A stretch of 64,000 nucleotides of DNA. Origin: Streptomyces fradiae ATCC 10745 = DSM 40063 (lineage in GTDB: Bacteria > Actinomycetota > Actinomycetes > Streptomycetales > Streptomycetaceae). The notes under the pieces were generated by a model. The model had not been told where the DNA came from. It ran no database searches and was given only the letters and a program-made list of their open reading frames with translations. Below are positions 42,242 to 51,800 of this stretch, piece by piece (the first letter of the stretch is position 1; every line of letters starts with the position of its first letter). The stretch is from contig NZ_CP023696.1 in the NCBI RefSeq assembly GCF_008704425.1, positions 3,024,501 to 3,088,500 of the forward strand, written 5' to 3'. Both the position numbers and the translations under genes were made by a program.

Positions 42242-42922
42242 ATGCGGGACGCGTACCACGAGGAACTGGACTCGATCGGCGAGGGCCTGGTCGAGATGGC
42301 CCGGCTGGTCGGGTCGGCGATCGGGCGCGCCACGACGGCGATGCTCGACGCGGACCTGAAGCTGGCCGAGGCGGTGATCGCCGCCGACCAGAAGATCGAC
42401 GACCTCCAGCACGACCTGGAGGCGCGCGCGATAGCGCTGCTGGCGCGCCAGCAGCCGGTGGCGACGGACCTGCGCATCGTGGTGACCTCGCTGCGCATGA
42501 GCGCCGACCTGGAGCGCTCCGGCGACCTGGCCCAGCACGTGGCCAAGCTGGCGCGGCTGCGCTTCCCGGACCGCGCGGTGCCGGCCGACCTGCACGCCAC
42601 GATCCTGGAGATGGGCCAGCTCGCGCAGCGCCTGATGGCCAAGGCCGCGGAGGTCATCATCACCAAGGACGTCGACCTGGCGCTCCAGCTGGAGCAGGAC
42701 GACGACGAGATGGACCTGCTGCACCGGACGCTGTTCCGGCACCTGATGGACGACCGCTGGCGGCACGGCATCGAGACGGCCGTCGACGTGACGCTGCTGG
42801 GCCGGTACTACGAGCGGTTCGCCGACCACGCGGTGTCGGTGGCCAAGCGCGTGGTGTACCTGGTGACGGGCGAGCACGCGGACGAGCTCCAGCAGCCGGA
42901 GGCGCCGGTCGAGGGCGCCTGA
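42242..42922 (+). CDS. phoU: Phosphate-signalling protein PhoU
   Basis: A 226-residue all-helical protein with two three-helix PhoU repeats. Each repeat has a metal-cluster motif: KIDDLQHDLEARAIALLA with EXXXD-type residues, and MDLLHRTLFRHLMDD. The N-terminus MRDAYHEELDSIGEGLVEMA is typical. PhoU dampens PhoR signalling when phosphate is plentiful. It starts at ATG after GAGAGGGAC and is divergent from phoRP, with a PHO box between. mtpA follows 145 bp downstream on the same strand. Confidence 0.95.
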   Translation: MRDAYHEELDSIGEGLVEMARLVGSAIGRATTAMLDADLKLAEAVIAADQKIDDLQHDLEARAIALLARQQPVATDLRIVVTSLRMSADLERSGDLAQHVAKLARLRFPDRAVPADLHATILEMGQLAQRLMAKAAEVIITKDVDLALQLEQDDDEMDLLHRTLFRHLMDDRWRHGIETAVDVTLLGRYYERFADHAVSVAKRVVYLVTGEHADELQQPEAPVEGA

Positions 42923-43067
42923 GCCGCCGCGCGGCGGGGCGTGGTGCGGGGGAGGTGCGGGGCCGGGGGGCGGGCCTCGCGGCGCCTCCGTGCGCCGTTG
43001 ATGCGCCCTCCCCGGCGGGCGTCCAATGGGGGCGAGGTGACACAGGCACCCCGCTGAGGAGGAAGCC

Positions 43068-43217
43068 ATGGCAGATTCCCCCACGACCCACACCGAGCAG
43101 GAGACCCCCGTCGAAGCCACCCACCTGCCGCTGCTCGGCGCCTGCGGGTGCGGCTCCGGCTGCAGCTGCGGCTGCCAGTCGGGCGGGCCGTGCTCGTGCA
43201 GCGGCAGCTGCGGCTGA
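43068..43217 (+). CDS. mtpA: Small cysteine-rich metallothionein-like protein MtpA
   Basis: A 49-residue protein with eight Cys in the last 27 residues, arranged as CGC, CSCGC, CSC and a final C, with Gly/Ser between. This is the pattern of a metal-thiolate protein. The N-terminus (MADSPTTHTEQE) is acidic and Thr-rich. A strong GAGGAGGAA ribosome site precedes the ATG. mtpA beside phoU is known in S. lividans and S. coelicolor, where its expression depends on phosphate and PhoP. I see no GTTCAC repeat in the 145-bp gap before it. A hairpin lies 69 bp downstream. Confidence 0.88.
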   Translation: MADSPTTHTEQETPVEATHLPLLGACGCGSGCSCGCQSGGPCSCSGSCG

Positions 43218-43285
43218 CGGCGACGGCCGTACGGCGGCCGTGAGGCGGCAGCGGCCGACGGCCGAGGCCGTGTGACGGCGGCTCC

Positions 43286-43319
43286 GGGCAGCGGCGCGTG
43301 AAGGCGGGCGCCGCTGCCC
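43286..43319 (+). terminator. Hairpin after mtpA
   Basis: GGGCAGCGGCGC and GCGCCGCTGCCC form a perfect 12-bp stem with a 10-base loop, downstream of mtpA. There is no T run. Confidence 0.65.
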
Positions 43320-43525
43320 CGGGCGGTGGACGAGGCGGTACGGGGCCGGGGGGCCCGGCCCTTCGCCCCCCGCTCGTCCGTACGCGGACACGTAACGGGA
43401 CGTGCGGGGGCACAGGTCTCGCGGCCGCCGGACGTGGCGGGGCACAGGTCTCGGGGCCGCCACCGTGGCGGGGCGCTGTTCCTGAGCTGCCGCTGCCGGA
43501 GTCCAGGGCCGCCGCTGCCGGAGTC

Positions 43526-46500
43526 TCAGGGCCTCCGCCCACGGACGGGCAGTTCGATCTCCGCCCAGATGGTCTTCCCCTCGGCGCGGTGGCGTGTGCC
43601 CCAGCGCTGGGCGAACTGCGCGACGAGCAGCAGTCCGCGGCCGCCCTCGTCGAAGGCGCGGGCGCGGCGCAGGTGGGGGGCGGTGCTGCTGCCGTCGTAC
43701 ACCTCGACGACGAGCGCGCTCCCGTGGATGAGCCGCAGCTGCACGGGCGGGCGGCCGTAGCGGATCGCGTTGGTGACGAGCTCGCTCACCACGAGCTCCG
43801 CGGTGAACGCCACGTCGTCCAGGTGCCACTCGGCCAGCCGGTCCAGCACCCCGGAGCGGGCGCGGGCCACCGCCGCGGGCTCGGACGGCAGGTCCCACGT
43901 GGCGACCCGGTCCGGGCCGAGGGCCCGCGTGCGGGCCGCCAGCAGGACGACGTCGTCCTCGGGGTGGGACGGCAGCAGGGTGCGGACGACGTGGTCGCAC
44001 GTCGCCTCCAGCGACCGGGCGGGACGTTCCAGGGCCCGGCGCAGCCTGTCCAGACCGCCGCCCGGGTCGTGCTCCTCGCCCTGGACGAGGCCGTCCGTGT
44101 AGAGCACGAGGAGGCCGCCCGCGGGCACCTCCCAGTCGAGGGTCTCGAAGGGCAGGCCGCCGACGCCCAGCGGCGGCCCCGCGGGGACGTCCGCGAAGTC
44201 CACCCGGCCCGCGGGCGTGACCACGGCGGGCGGCGGATGGCCGGCGGTGGCGGCCGTGCAGCGGCCCGAGACCGGGTCGTAGACCACGTACAGGCAGGTG
44301 GCGATGAGGTCCGTGGGCACCTCCAGACCGGCGGACCGGCGCGGCGCCGGCGTCTCCTCCTCGGCCGACACGTGGGTGATGAGGTCGTCCAGGTGGGTGA
44401 GGAGCTCGTCGGGGGGCAGATCGACGTCGGCGAGGGTGCGCACCGCGGTCCGCAGGCGCCCCATGGTCGCGGACGCCCGCAGGCCGTGGCCCACGACGTC
44501 GCCCACGACGAGCGCGACCCGGGCGCCCGACAGGGGGATCACGTCGAACCAGTCGCCGCCCAGGCCCGCCCGCGTGCGGGCCGGGAGGTAGCGGTGCGCC
44601 ACCTCGACCGCGTCCTGGGCGGCGAGCCGGTGCGGCAGCAGGCTGCGCTGGAGCGCCAGCGCGGTCTCGCGCTCCAGGGTGTAGCGGCGGGCGTTGTCCA
44701 CGGCCACGGCGGCGCGCGCGGCGATCTCCTCCGCCAGGGACAGGTCGTCCTCCGTGAAGGGGTCCTCGCGCCGGTGCCGTACGAAGACGGCCACGCCGAG
44801 GGTGACGCCGCGGGCCCGCAGCGGGATGACCATGAGCGAGTGGATGCCGAAGGCCCGGACGACCTCCGAGCGCCTCGGGTCGGCCTCCCGCCAGGCCCTG
44901 ACGGCCTCGTCGAGGGTGCGGTGCAGTGAGGGCCTGCCGGTGGCCAGGCAGCGGGCGGGGGGCGTGGACTCGGGGTACTCGTCCACCTCGCCGGGGGCCG
45001 CCAGCGCCTCGGGGACCCCGGGCAGCACGGACTGCTGGGCGGCTCGGCGCAGGGTGACGGCGCCCGTGCGGGAGGGTCTCGGCTCGGCCCCGCTGAACAG
45101 CGGGTCCAGCAGGTCGATGGTGACGAAGTCGGCCAGCCGGCCCACCGCCACGTCGGCCGTCTCCTGCGCGGTGCGCATCACGTCCAGGGTGCTGCCGATC
45201 CGCGCGCTGACGTCGTTGAGCAGCGCGAGCCGTTCGCGGGCCAGGTGCTGCTCGGTGATGTCCAGCGCGGACAGCTCCAGATGCCGTACCCGGCCCGCCG
45301 GGTCCCTGAGCGGGGAGACGGTGATGGACCAGATCCGCTCGCGGGCGCCGGGGCGGGACCTGCCGCGTACGGGGAACCTCTCGGGCTCCCCCGTGCCGAG
45401 CACCCGGCACATGCCGTCCTCGACCTCGCGGCAGATGTGGGGCGGCAGGATCTCGGTGACGCTGCGGCCCACCATCCGCTGCTCGCTGAGGCCGAGCTCG
45501 TGCTGGGCGCCCGCGGTCGCGCGTACGGCGCGCAGCGCGGAGTCGAACACCATGACGGGCAGGCGGCACTGGTCGAACATCGCCTCCCCCGCCGCCGGGT
45601 CGGGCCCCGGCCCCGGCCCGACCGGCGGCGGGGCGGTCGGCGGCGGGGTGGGCGGCGGCTCCGTCCCTGGGCCGGGGGGCGGCCCGGCCTCCTCCGGGGC
45701 CCGGTCGGGCGCCGCCGGGTCGAGTGGCCGGTGGCCCATCCGGTCGTCCGGCCGGTCGTCCGGCCGGTCGTCCGGCCGAGCGGCTGCGGGCCCATCTGAC
45801 CGGTCCCGCTCTGTCCGCTCACCGGGCCGGTTCGGGGCGGAGCGCTCCTGGGGCGTCGCCACGACGAGCCGTTGGGCGCGGCCCTCACCGTCGACCCACG
45901 GATACGCGCGCAGCCTCGCCGCCACCTGACGGCCGTCCCGGTGGCGGAGCAGGACCGTCACGCTCCGGCCGTCGAGGGCCGCGCTCACCGCCCTGCCCGC
46001 CGCCCCCTCCGCCCCCCGCGCCTTCCCCTCGCCGCCGCGCCCGCCGTCCGGGGCGGCGGCACCCCGGTCCGGGCCTCGGCCCGCGTCCCGGCCAGGACCG
46101 GGGTCGCTGTCCCGGTCCGGCTCCCGGCCCCGGTCCGGGCCCGGTCGCTCGCCGGGGTGTGGTCGCTCATCGGGGGGTGGCCGCTCGCCCGGGTCCGGTG
46201 GCGGGTCCAGGCCCGGCCTCATGTCCGGGTCTCTTCGCGGGTCCGGGCCCGCCGGTCGCGCCCCCGGGGCCGAGCGCGCGTCCGGGCCGTGGCCCGGGGC
46301 CGAGCGCGCGTCCGGGGCGGGACCCGGGGCCGAGCACGTGTCCGGGGCGGGGCCCCGGGCCGAGCACGTGTCCGGGGCGGGGCCCCGGGCCGAGCGCGGG
46401 TCCGGGGCGGGGCCCCGGGCCGAGCGCGGGTCCGGGGCCGCTCCGAGCAGGTGGGCCGCGGGACGCCCGATGACGGCCTGGGGCGGGTAGCCGAGCAGAC

Positions 46501-46627
46501 GCTCGGCGCCCACGCTCCACCCGGTCACGACACAGCGCGCGTCGACGACGGCCGTGGCCGGGGCCTCCGGCTCCGGGAGGCCGCCCGCGTCACCGCCGAG
46601 CGGTGTGGCGTCGTGCATGTCGATCAT
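43526..46627 (-). CDS. PAS-GAF-PP2C (SpoIIE) phosphatase with C-terminal RsbW-like ATPase domain
   Basis: A 1033-residue signalling protein. A first PAS domain (about 25-250) is interrupted by a long Pro/Arg/Asp-rich repeat. A second PAS domain is at about 345-460 (AMFDQCRLPVMVFDSALRAV), a GAF domain at about 480-660, then a SpoIIE/PP2C phosphatase (about 690-900) with metal motifs GLGGDWFDVI, VVGDVVGHGLRA and VLYTDGLVQGEE. The end (about 910-1030) is an RsbW-type ATPase: AVARARSGVLDRLAEW, ELVVSELVTNAIRYG, DEGGRGLLLVAQFA. Such fusions act in partner-switching control of alternative sigma factors. The start is ATG 46627 after AGGAACG. It is divergent from another PP2C protein. Confidence 0.87.
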   Translation of the reverse strand: MIDMHDATPLGGDAGGLPEPEAPATAVVDARCVVTGWSVGAERLLGYPPQAVIGRPAAHLLGAAPDPRSARGPAPDPRSARGPAPDTCSARGPAPDTCSAPGPAPDARSAPGHGPDARSAPGARPAGPDPRRDPDMRPGLDPPPDPGERPPPDERPHPGERPGPDRGREPDRDSDPGPGRDAGRGPDRGAAAPDGGRGGEGKARGAEGAAGRAVSAALDGRSVTVLLRHRDGRQVAARLRAYPWVDGEGRAQRLVVATPQERSAPNRPGERTERDRSDGPAAARPDDRPDDRPDDRMGHRPLDPAAPDRAPEEAGPPPGPGTEPPPTPPPTAPPPVGPGPGPDPAAGEAMFDQCRLPVMVFDSALRAVRATAGAQHELGLSEQRMVGRSVTEILPPHICREVEDGMCRVLGTGEPERFPVRGRSRPGARERIWSITVSPLRDPAGRVRHLELSALDITEQHLARERLALLNDVSARIGSTLDVMRTAQETADVAVGRLADFVTIDLLDPLFSGAEPRPSRTGAVTLRRAAQQSVLPGVPEALAAPGEVDEYPESTPPARCLATGRPSLHRTLDEAVRAWREADPRRSEVVRAFGIHSLMVIPLRARGVTLGVAVFVRHRREDPFTEDDLSLAEEIAARAAVAVDNARRYTLERETALALQRSLLPHRLAAQDAVEVAHRYLPARTRAGLGGDWFDVIPLSGARVALVVGDVVGHGLRASATMGRLRTAVRTLADVDLPPDELLTHLDDLITHVSAEEETPAPRRSAGLEVPTDLIATCLYVVYDPVSGRCTAATAGHPPPAVVTPAGRVDFADVPAGPPLGVGGLPFETLDWEVPAGGLLVLYTDGLVQGEEHDPGGGLDRLRRALERPARSLEATCDHVVRTLLPSHPEDDVVLLAARTRALGPDRVATWDLPSEPAAVARARSGVLDRLAEWHLDDVAFTAELVVSELVTNAIRYGRPPVQLRLIHGSALVVEVYDGSSTAPHLRRARAFDEGGRGLLLVAQFAQRWGTRHRAEGKTIWAEIELPVRGRRP
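46267..46446 (-). repeat. Six 30-bp tandem repeats in the PP2C phosphatase gene
   Basis: Units start at 46267, 46297, 46327, 46357, 46387 and 46417, each containing GGGCCGAGCGCG and GTCCGGGGCG. They are in frame and translate as ten-residue copies like SARGPAPDPR within the first PAS domain. Neighbouring units are almost identical. Confidence 0.9.
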
Positions 46628-47057
46628 CGCCCGTTCCTGCCCTGAGGTCCCGGCACCGGGGCTCTCCCGGCTCCCGGCCGCCACGGTTCCGGGATCCGCC
46701 CGGCGCGGCTCCGGGGCCACCTCCGCCGCGGAGCGCCCCGACCGGTGGCGGCCGCCGGGCCGCGGACCGCCGGGGCGGCGATCCCCCGGAGGGCCGCCGG
46801 AGCGACGCGCCGCGCGTCGGCCCGCCGGAGCGGTGGCCCACCGGGGTGGCGTACCGCGGTCCGCCGCGGTGCCGGCGGCTCCGTCGGTTCGCCCCCGGCC
46901 CGCCTCTCACGCTTCCCCACCCCTCCCATCCTTCTCCGTCGCCGCTCGCCTGTCGCGTCGCGCGGCACATGGTCCGAGAACCGGGCGACGCGCTCCGGCG
47001 CCCCTCCATGCCGGGAATACGCCTTTCACAACATTTAAGCTGATTGTTGCGGTTCAG
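46628..47057. other. Divergent promoter gap between two PP2C phosphatase genes
   Basis: About 430 bp. Most is GC-rich with CGCCGGAGCG-like text. The last 60 bp before 47058 is markedly AT-richer (CACAACATTTAAGCTGATTG) and likely holds the promoter of the downstream gene. No other gene or operator was recognised. Confidence 0.55.
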
Positions 47058-49577
47058 ATGTCCTCCGTCAGGGACGAGAGTGCGGTGACGAAAGAGCAGC
47101 AGGTGCCCGAGCCGACCGGTACGCACCGACCGGAGCGGGCCGAAGAGCTGCCGCTCAGCCCCCGCATCCTGGCGACCGCGCACGCGATCGCCGGCGCCAC
47201 CGCCCTGGCCGCCGCCCTCCTGGGCCTGGTGGTCCTTGTCGGATGGATCATCGACGCCGACGCGCTGAAGAACCTGCTGCCCAGCGCCGGCGGGGCCATG
47301 AAGGCGCCGACCGCCGTGGCCGTCACCGCCCTCGGCCTCTCCCTGTACGGGGTGGCCCGGAGGCCGGCCCGCCCCGGGGTGCTCACCGCGGCCCGCGCGG
47401 CGGCGGTCCTGGCGACCGTGATCGGGGTGCTCACCCTCGCGGAGTACGCGACCGGGACGAGCCTGGGCCTCGACGAGCTCCTCTTCGAGGACGACACCGC
47501 CGACGTGGCGACGGGTACGCCCGGACGGATGGCGCCGAACACGGCGGCGGCGCTGGCGCTCGCGGGCGCGGCGTCCCTGTGGTCGAGCACGCCCCGGCTC
47601 CCCGCCTGGACCAGCCAGCTCATGGGCCTGGCCGTGGTGACGCTCGGCATGCTGCGGATGTACGGGGGCGCCTACGGGGTGCCCGAGCTGGAACGGTTCG
47701 GCGCCTACACGGGCATGGCCATGCACACGGCGCTGGCCCTGGTGCTGCTGGGCACCTCCGTCTTCCTGAACCGGCCGGACGAGGACCTGACCGGCCTGCT
47801 GACCAACGCCGGCACGACGGGCGCCCTGGGGCGCCGCCTCTTCGCCGCGGCCCTGGTCGTACCGCCGCTGCTGGGCTGGGTCGTCCTCGCCGGGGTGAAG
47901 GCGGGGACGTTCAGTTCGCGGCTGGGCACGGCGCTGCTGGTGTCGGCGCACGTGGCCGCGTTCACCGTGATGATCTTCGGGGCCCTGATCATGGGCCGCC
48001 GGGTCGAGGTGTCGCACGCCCGCCTCGAATGGCAGGTGCGCCAGAACGAACTGCTGCAGGCCTTCATGGACCACACCCCCGCGGTGGTGTTCATCAAGGA
48101 CCTGGAGGGCCGCTTCCTGGCGGTCAACACGAAGTTCGAGCAGAACCTGGGCCTGACCCGCGACCAGGTGCTGGGCCGCCGTTACGAGGACGTCATGCCG
48201 CCGGAGCTGGCCCGTCAGGCACGCGCCGCCGACCTCGACATGCTGGAGCAGGGCAGGCCCGTACAGCGGGAGGAAGTGCTCGCCGTGCCGGACGGGCCGC
48301 GGGAGTTCCTGTCCAGCCTCTTCCCGCTCAACGACGCGTCGGGCACGCCCTACGCCCTGTGCGGGGTGGTCACCGACATCACCGAGCGCGTCGCGGCCCA
48401 GCGCGAGGTCGAGCGGTCCCGGCAGCGGTTCCTCGCCCTGCTGGAGTCCGCGCCCGACGCCATTCTGATCACGAACGGCGACGGCACCGTCGTGATGGCC
48501 AACGCGCAGGTGGAGCGCCTGTTCGGCCGTTCACCGGACGACCTGCTCGGCACCCGGGCCGTCGACCTGGCACCCGCTCCGTGGCGGCGGCGGCACAGGG
48601 CGCTCCTCGGGGCGTACCTGCGCTCGCGCGACCCGCGGCCGACGGTCGTGGACCGGAACCTGTACGGGACGCGCGCCGACGGCACCCCGTTCCCCGTCGA
48701 GGTGAGCGTCAGCAGTCTGCAGGCCGAGCGGGAGACCCTCGTGTTCCTGACCGTGCGGGACATCACCGAGCGCAGAAGGGCGGAGGCCGAACGCGCCGAG
48801 CGCTACGAGCAGCAGCGGCGCATCGCCTACACGCTGCAGCACAGCCTCATGGGCGAGCCGCCCCGCCTCCCGCACCTGCCGACCGCGTACCGGTACCTGG
48901 CGTCCGTGCAGGACCCCGGCGTCGGCGGCGACTGGTTCGACGTCATCCCGCTCGACCGGCACCGCACCGGCGTCATCATCGGCGACGTGATGGGACGGGG
49001 GCTGGAGGCGGCGGCCGTCATGGGGCAGCTGCGCGCCGCGTCCCACGCGCTGGCCCGCACCGGCACGGCGCCCAGCCGGCTGATGGCCGCGCTGGACACC
49101 TTCGTCGACGATCTGGCGGACCAGCTCGTGACCTGCCTGTACCTGGTCCTGGACCAGGACGCGGGCGAGGTCACCGTGTGCTCGGCGGGGCACCTGCCGG
49201 TGATCGTCCTGCCCCCCGACGGCCCCGCCCGCCTCCTGCGGGCCCCGGTCGGAGTGCCACTGGGGGTCAACGCCCCGAGCGGCGGCGGGGTGCCCTTCGA
49301 GGAGGTGACCGGGCCGCTGCCGCCGGGCAGTGTGCTGGCGCTCTACACCGACGGGCTGGTCGAGCGGCCGGGTACGGACATCGAGGCCCGGATCGGCCTC
49401 CTCGCCGACACCCTGAACAGCGCGCCGAGGCCCGCGCCCACCGACCCGAAGGCCCTCGACGGGCTGGCGGAACTGCTGCTGCGGACCCTCATCGAGGACC
49501 CGGCCGCCTACGACGACGACGTGACGCTGCTCCTGATCAGCGTTCCCGCCCTGCCCGGTACGCCCGGCGGGGGCTGA
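47058..49577 (+). CDS. Membrane PAS-PAS-PP2C (SpoIIE) phosphatase
   Basis: An 839-residue protein. The N-terminal third has about eight membrane helices (residues about 38-320; first ATAHAIAGATALAAALLGLV, last VSAHVAAFTVMIFGALIM), a MASE-like sensor. Two PAS domains follow (about 335-455, DHTPAVVFIKDLEGRFLAVN; about 460-575, LESAPDAILITNGDG). The SpoIIE/PP2C domain (about 610-830) has VGGDWFDVIPLDR, IIGDVMGRGLEAAA, VCSAGHLPVIV and LALYTDGLVERPG. It should dephosphorylate an anti-anti-sigma factor in response to a membrane or small-molecule signal. The start is ATG 47058; GTG 47084 is out of frame. Confidence 0.88.
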   Translation: MSSVRDESAVTKEQQVPEPTGTHRPERAEELPLSPRILATAHAIAGATALAAALLGLVVLVGWIIDADALKNLLPSAGGAMKAPTAVAVTALGLSLYGVARRPARPGVLTAARAAAVLATVIGVLTLAEYATGTSLGLDELLFEDDTADVATGTPGRMAPNTAAALALAGAASLWSSTPRLPAWTSQLMGLAVVTLGMLRMYGGAYGVPELERFGAYTGMAMHTALALVLLGTSVFLNRPDEDLTGLLTNAGTTGALGRRLFAAALVVPPLLGWVVLAGVKAGTFSSRLGTALLVSAHVAAFTVMIFGALIMGRRVEVSHARLEWQVRQNELLQAFMDHTPAVVFIKDLEGRFLAVNTKFEQNLGLTRDQVLGRRYEDVMPPELARQARAADLDMLEQGRPVQREEVLAVPDGPREFLSSLFPLNDASGTPYALCGVVTDITERVAAQREVERSRQRFLALLESAPDAILITNGDGTVVMANAQVERLFGRSPDDLLGTRAVDLAPAPWRRRHRALLGAYLRSRDPRPTVVDRNLYGTRADGTPFPVEVSVSSLQAERETLVFLTVRDITERRRAEAERAERYEQQRRIAYTLQHSLMGEPPRLPHLPTAYRYLASVQDPGVGGDWFDVIPLDRHRTGVIIGDVMGRGLEAAAVMGQLRAASHALARTGTAPSRLMAALDTFVDDLADQLVTCLYLVLDQDAGEVTVCSAGHLPVIVLPPDGPARLLRAPVGVPLGVNAPSGGGVPFEEVTGPLPPGSVLALYTDGLVERPGTDIEARIGLLADTLNSAPRPAPTDPKALDGLAELLLRTLIEDPAAYDDDVTLLLISVPALPGTPGGG

Positions 49578-49752
49578 CCCGCCGCGCCCGCCGGGGGCGC
49601 CGGCCTCGGTCGCTGCCGTGCCACCGGACGACGCGCGGCGCCCCGGCCCCCGTCGTCCGCTTGCGTCCGCACCGCGTGCGGGACCGATCCACCGGTGTGA
49701 GGATGAGCCGGGAGCCACTCTCCGCACCCGCACAACGCCTCATGGGGACCTC

Positions 49753-50142
49753 ATGGAGATCGCCGTCATCGTGGGCGTGGGCGTCATCCTCGTCTGCATC
49801 ATCATCGGAACCACCATCGCCCTGGTCACACTCGCGCGGAAGGCCCAGAGCGGCGACGCGCTGAGCGAGCAGATCCGTTCCATCGCGGGCATGTTCGTGG
49901 TGGTGACGGCGGTCGCCGCCCTCCTCACCGTCGCCGCCTGGGGCGTACAGGCGTCGGGCAAAGGCACGGAGCAGACGGTCACCGTACTGACCAGCGCGTT
50001 CACGGCCGTCACGTCCATCACGACCGCCTACCTGGGCATCCGGGCCGCCAGCAACACGGCGCGGCGGGCCATCGACCGGCAGAACCGCGGCGCCGAGGAC
50101 GGCGGGGCCACGCGCGTCCCGACCTCGAACCCCCCGCACTGA
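49753..50142 (+). CDS. Small two-helix membrane protein
   Basis: A 129-residue hypothetical membrane protein. Helix 1 is at the N-terminus (IAVIVGVGVILVCIIIGTT), helix 2 at about 45-65 (GMFVVVTAVAALLTVAAWGV), with a further hydrophobic stretch at about 80-98 (VLTSAFTAVTSITTAYLGI). The tail is hydrophilic. It starts at ATG 49753 after GGGGACC. It follows the PP2C gene by 175 bp on the same strand. I do not recognise the family. Confidence 0.68.
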   Translation: MEIAVIVGVGVILVCIIIGTTIALVTLARKAQSGDALSEQIRSIAGMFVVVTAVAALLTVAAWGVQASGKGTEQTVTVLTSAFTAVTSITTAYLGIRAASNTARRAIDRQNRGAEDGGATRVPTSNPPH

Positions 50143-50197
50143 GCACCACCGGGCACCACCGGGCACCGCCGGGCGGACACCGCCGGGCGCCCCGCCC

Positions 50198-50701
50198 TCA
50201 GCCGACGAGGGCGACCAGTCCGTACACCCAGATCCCCAGCATCGCGACACCCGCCACCAGGCATCCGACTCCCAGCAGGAAGCCGGCGAGGCGCCCCTCG
50301 CCGTCCCCGGGCTCCGGCAGGTCCGAGTCCCCCCAGTCCACCTCGCGCCCCAGGGCCTGCGAGCAGGCGGTCCGCACCGCCGCCAGCTGCTGCGCCGCGA
50401 ACGGGGTCGGGGCCGACTCCTCGGACCCCTGCCACGCGAGGGCGCGCATCCGCGCCGGGGGCGTCCGGTACCGCGCCTCGAAGGCGCCGGTCTCGTCCGC
50501 GTCGCGGTCCTCCTCCAGGTACATCCAGCGCCCGGCCTCCGCCGGATCGCCGTACAGCCGGTACACCTCCGCCAGGCGCCGGCGCAGCGCGGGGTCGTGG
50601 GGGAAGGAGGACACGAGTCCCCGCAGACGCTGCCGCGCCATGGGCACACGCCCGGCCGCCAGGTCCGCGTCGACCCGCGCGAGGGTGACGGTCAGAGCCA
50701 T
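50198..50701 (-). CDS. DUF6584-like protein with C-terminal membrane helix
   Basis: A 167-residue protein. The N-terminal part has a TPR-like helical pattern: LTVTLARVDADLAAGRVPMA and RQRLRGLVSSFPHDPALRRR then LAEVYRLYGDPAEAGRWMYL. One membrane helix closes the protein (FLLGVGCLVAGVAMLGIWVY). This looks like the streptomycete DUF6584 family as I remember it. The start is the ATG before ALTVTLA; an ATG 33 bp upstream is also in frame. Function unknown. Confidence 0.75.
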   Translation of the reverse strand: MALTVTLARVDADLAAGRVPMARQRLRGLVSSFPHDPALRRRLAEVYRLYGDPAEAGRWMYLEEDRDADETGAFEARYRTPPARMRALAWQGSEESAPTPFAAQQLAAVRTACSQALGREVDWGDSDLPEPGDGEGRLAGFLLGVGCLVAGVAMLGIWVYGLVALVG

Positions 50702-50812
50702 GCCCACATGGTCGGCCAAGGCACCGCACCGCATCGACCCCTTTTCGCCACCCGCCCGACGGGCGCCCCGGCCCGGCGGGCGCCCCGGCCCGGCCGCGCG
50801 GAGCGCTGAGCA

Positions 50813-50839
50813 GGGCCCCGCTCAGCGCGAGCGGGGCCC
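50813..50839 (-). terminator. Second hairpin downstream of gpmA
   Basis: GGGCCCCGCTC and GAGCGGGGCCC form an 11-bp stem with a 5-base loop, 26 bp beyond the first hairpin. Confidence 0.6.
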
Positions 50840-50864
50840 GTGCGAGGGCCCGGAACGACCGGTA

Positions 50865-50899
50865 GGCCCCCTGCCGGGCGGTGGCCGCGGCAGGGGGCC
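50865..50899 (-). terminator. Intrinsic terminator of gpmA
   Basis: GGCCCCCTGCCG and CGGCAGGGGGCC form a perfect 12-bp stem 13 bp after the gpmA stop. Confidence 0.8.
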
Positions 50900-50912
50900 C
50901 ACCGGCGCGGAC

Positions 50913-51674
50913 CTACTTCTTCTTGCCCTGGTTCTTCACCGCTTCGACGGCGGCCGCGGCGGCCTGGGGGTCGAGGTACTGGCCGCCGGGGGTGACCGGC
51001 TTGAAGTCGGCGTCGAGCTCGTAGGAGAGCGGGATGCCCGTCGGGATGTTCAGGCCCGCGATGTCGGCGTCCGAGATGCCGTCCAGGTGCTTGACCAGCG
51101 CGCGCAGGCTGTTGCCGTGGGCGGCGACCAGGACGGTGCGGCCGGCCAGCAGGTCGGGGACGATGCCGTCGTACCAGTACGGGAGCATACGGGTCACGAC
51201 GTCCTTCAGGCACTCCGTGCGGGGCCGCAGCTCCGGCGGGATCGTGGCGTAGCGGGCGTCGCCGGCCTGCGAGTACGGGTCGTCGTCGGCGAGGACCGGC
51301 GGCGGGGTGTCGTACGAGCGGCGCCACAGCATGAACTGCTCCTCGCCGAACTCGGCGAGCGTCTGCGCCTTGTCCTTGCCCTGCAGCGCACCGTAGTGCC
51401 GCTCGTTCAGCCGCCAGGAGCGGTGGACCGGGATCCAGTGGCGGTCGGCGGCCTCCAGGGCGAGCTGCGCCGTGCGGATGGCGCGCTTCTGCAGCGACGT
51501 GTGCAGCACGTCGGGGAGCAGACCGGCGTCCGCCAGCAGCTCACCGCCGCGGACCGCCTCCTTCTCGCCCTTCTCGGTGAGGTTGACGTCCACCCAGCCG
51601 GTGAACAGGTTCTTCGCGTTCCACTCGCTCTCGCCGTGGCGGAGCAGGATCAGCTTGTACGGTGCGTCGGCCAT
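50913..51674 (-). CDS. gpmA: 2,3-bisphosphoglycerate-dependent phosphoglycerate mutase
   Basis: A 253-residue glycolytic enzyme interconverting 3- and 2-phosphoglycerate through a phospho-His. The catalytic motif is [20 protein letters not shown]; other signatures are [30 protein letters not shown] and the second His in [18 protein letters not shown]. Length and tail (VKNQGKKK) are normal. A TAATCT element lies 10-15 bp before the ATG on this strand, so the leader is very short. It is divergent from the MFS gene. Confidence 0.95.
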   Translation of the reverse strand: MADAPYKLILLRHGESEWNAKNLFTGWVDVNLTEKGEKEAVRGGELLADAGLLPDVLHTSLQKRAIRTAQLALEAADRHWIPVHRSWRLNERHYGALQGKDKAQTLAEFGEEQFMLWRRSYDTPPPVLADDDPYSQAGDARYATIPPELRPRTECLKDVVTRMLPYWYDGIVPDLLAGRTVLVAAHGNSLRALVKHLDGISDADIAGLNIPTGIPLSYELDADFKPVTPGGQYLDPQAAAAAVEAVKNQGKKK

Positions 51675-51800
51675 GCGTACGAGATTAGTGGACGCCTCCG
51701 ACAGCGGACGCTTGACGGTCCCCGTCAATTGACTGGCAGCCGGGCGGGGCGGGCCCGTAAGTTCCGGATAAGCAGTCGGCCGCTTACAGGGGGAGCTCGC

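Noticed and set aside
46267..46446. Possible CRISPR array
   Set aside because: The 30-bp units are contiguous tandem copies without unique spacers, in frame inside a phosphatase gene, and there are no cas genes.
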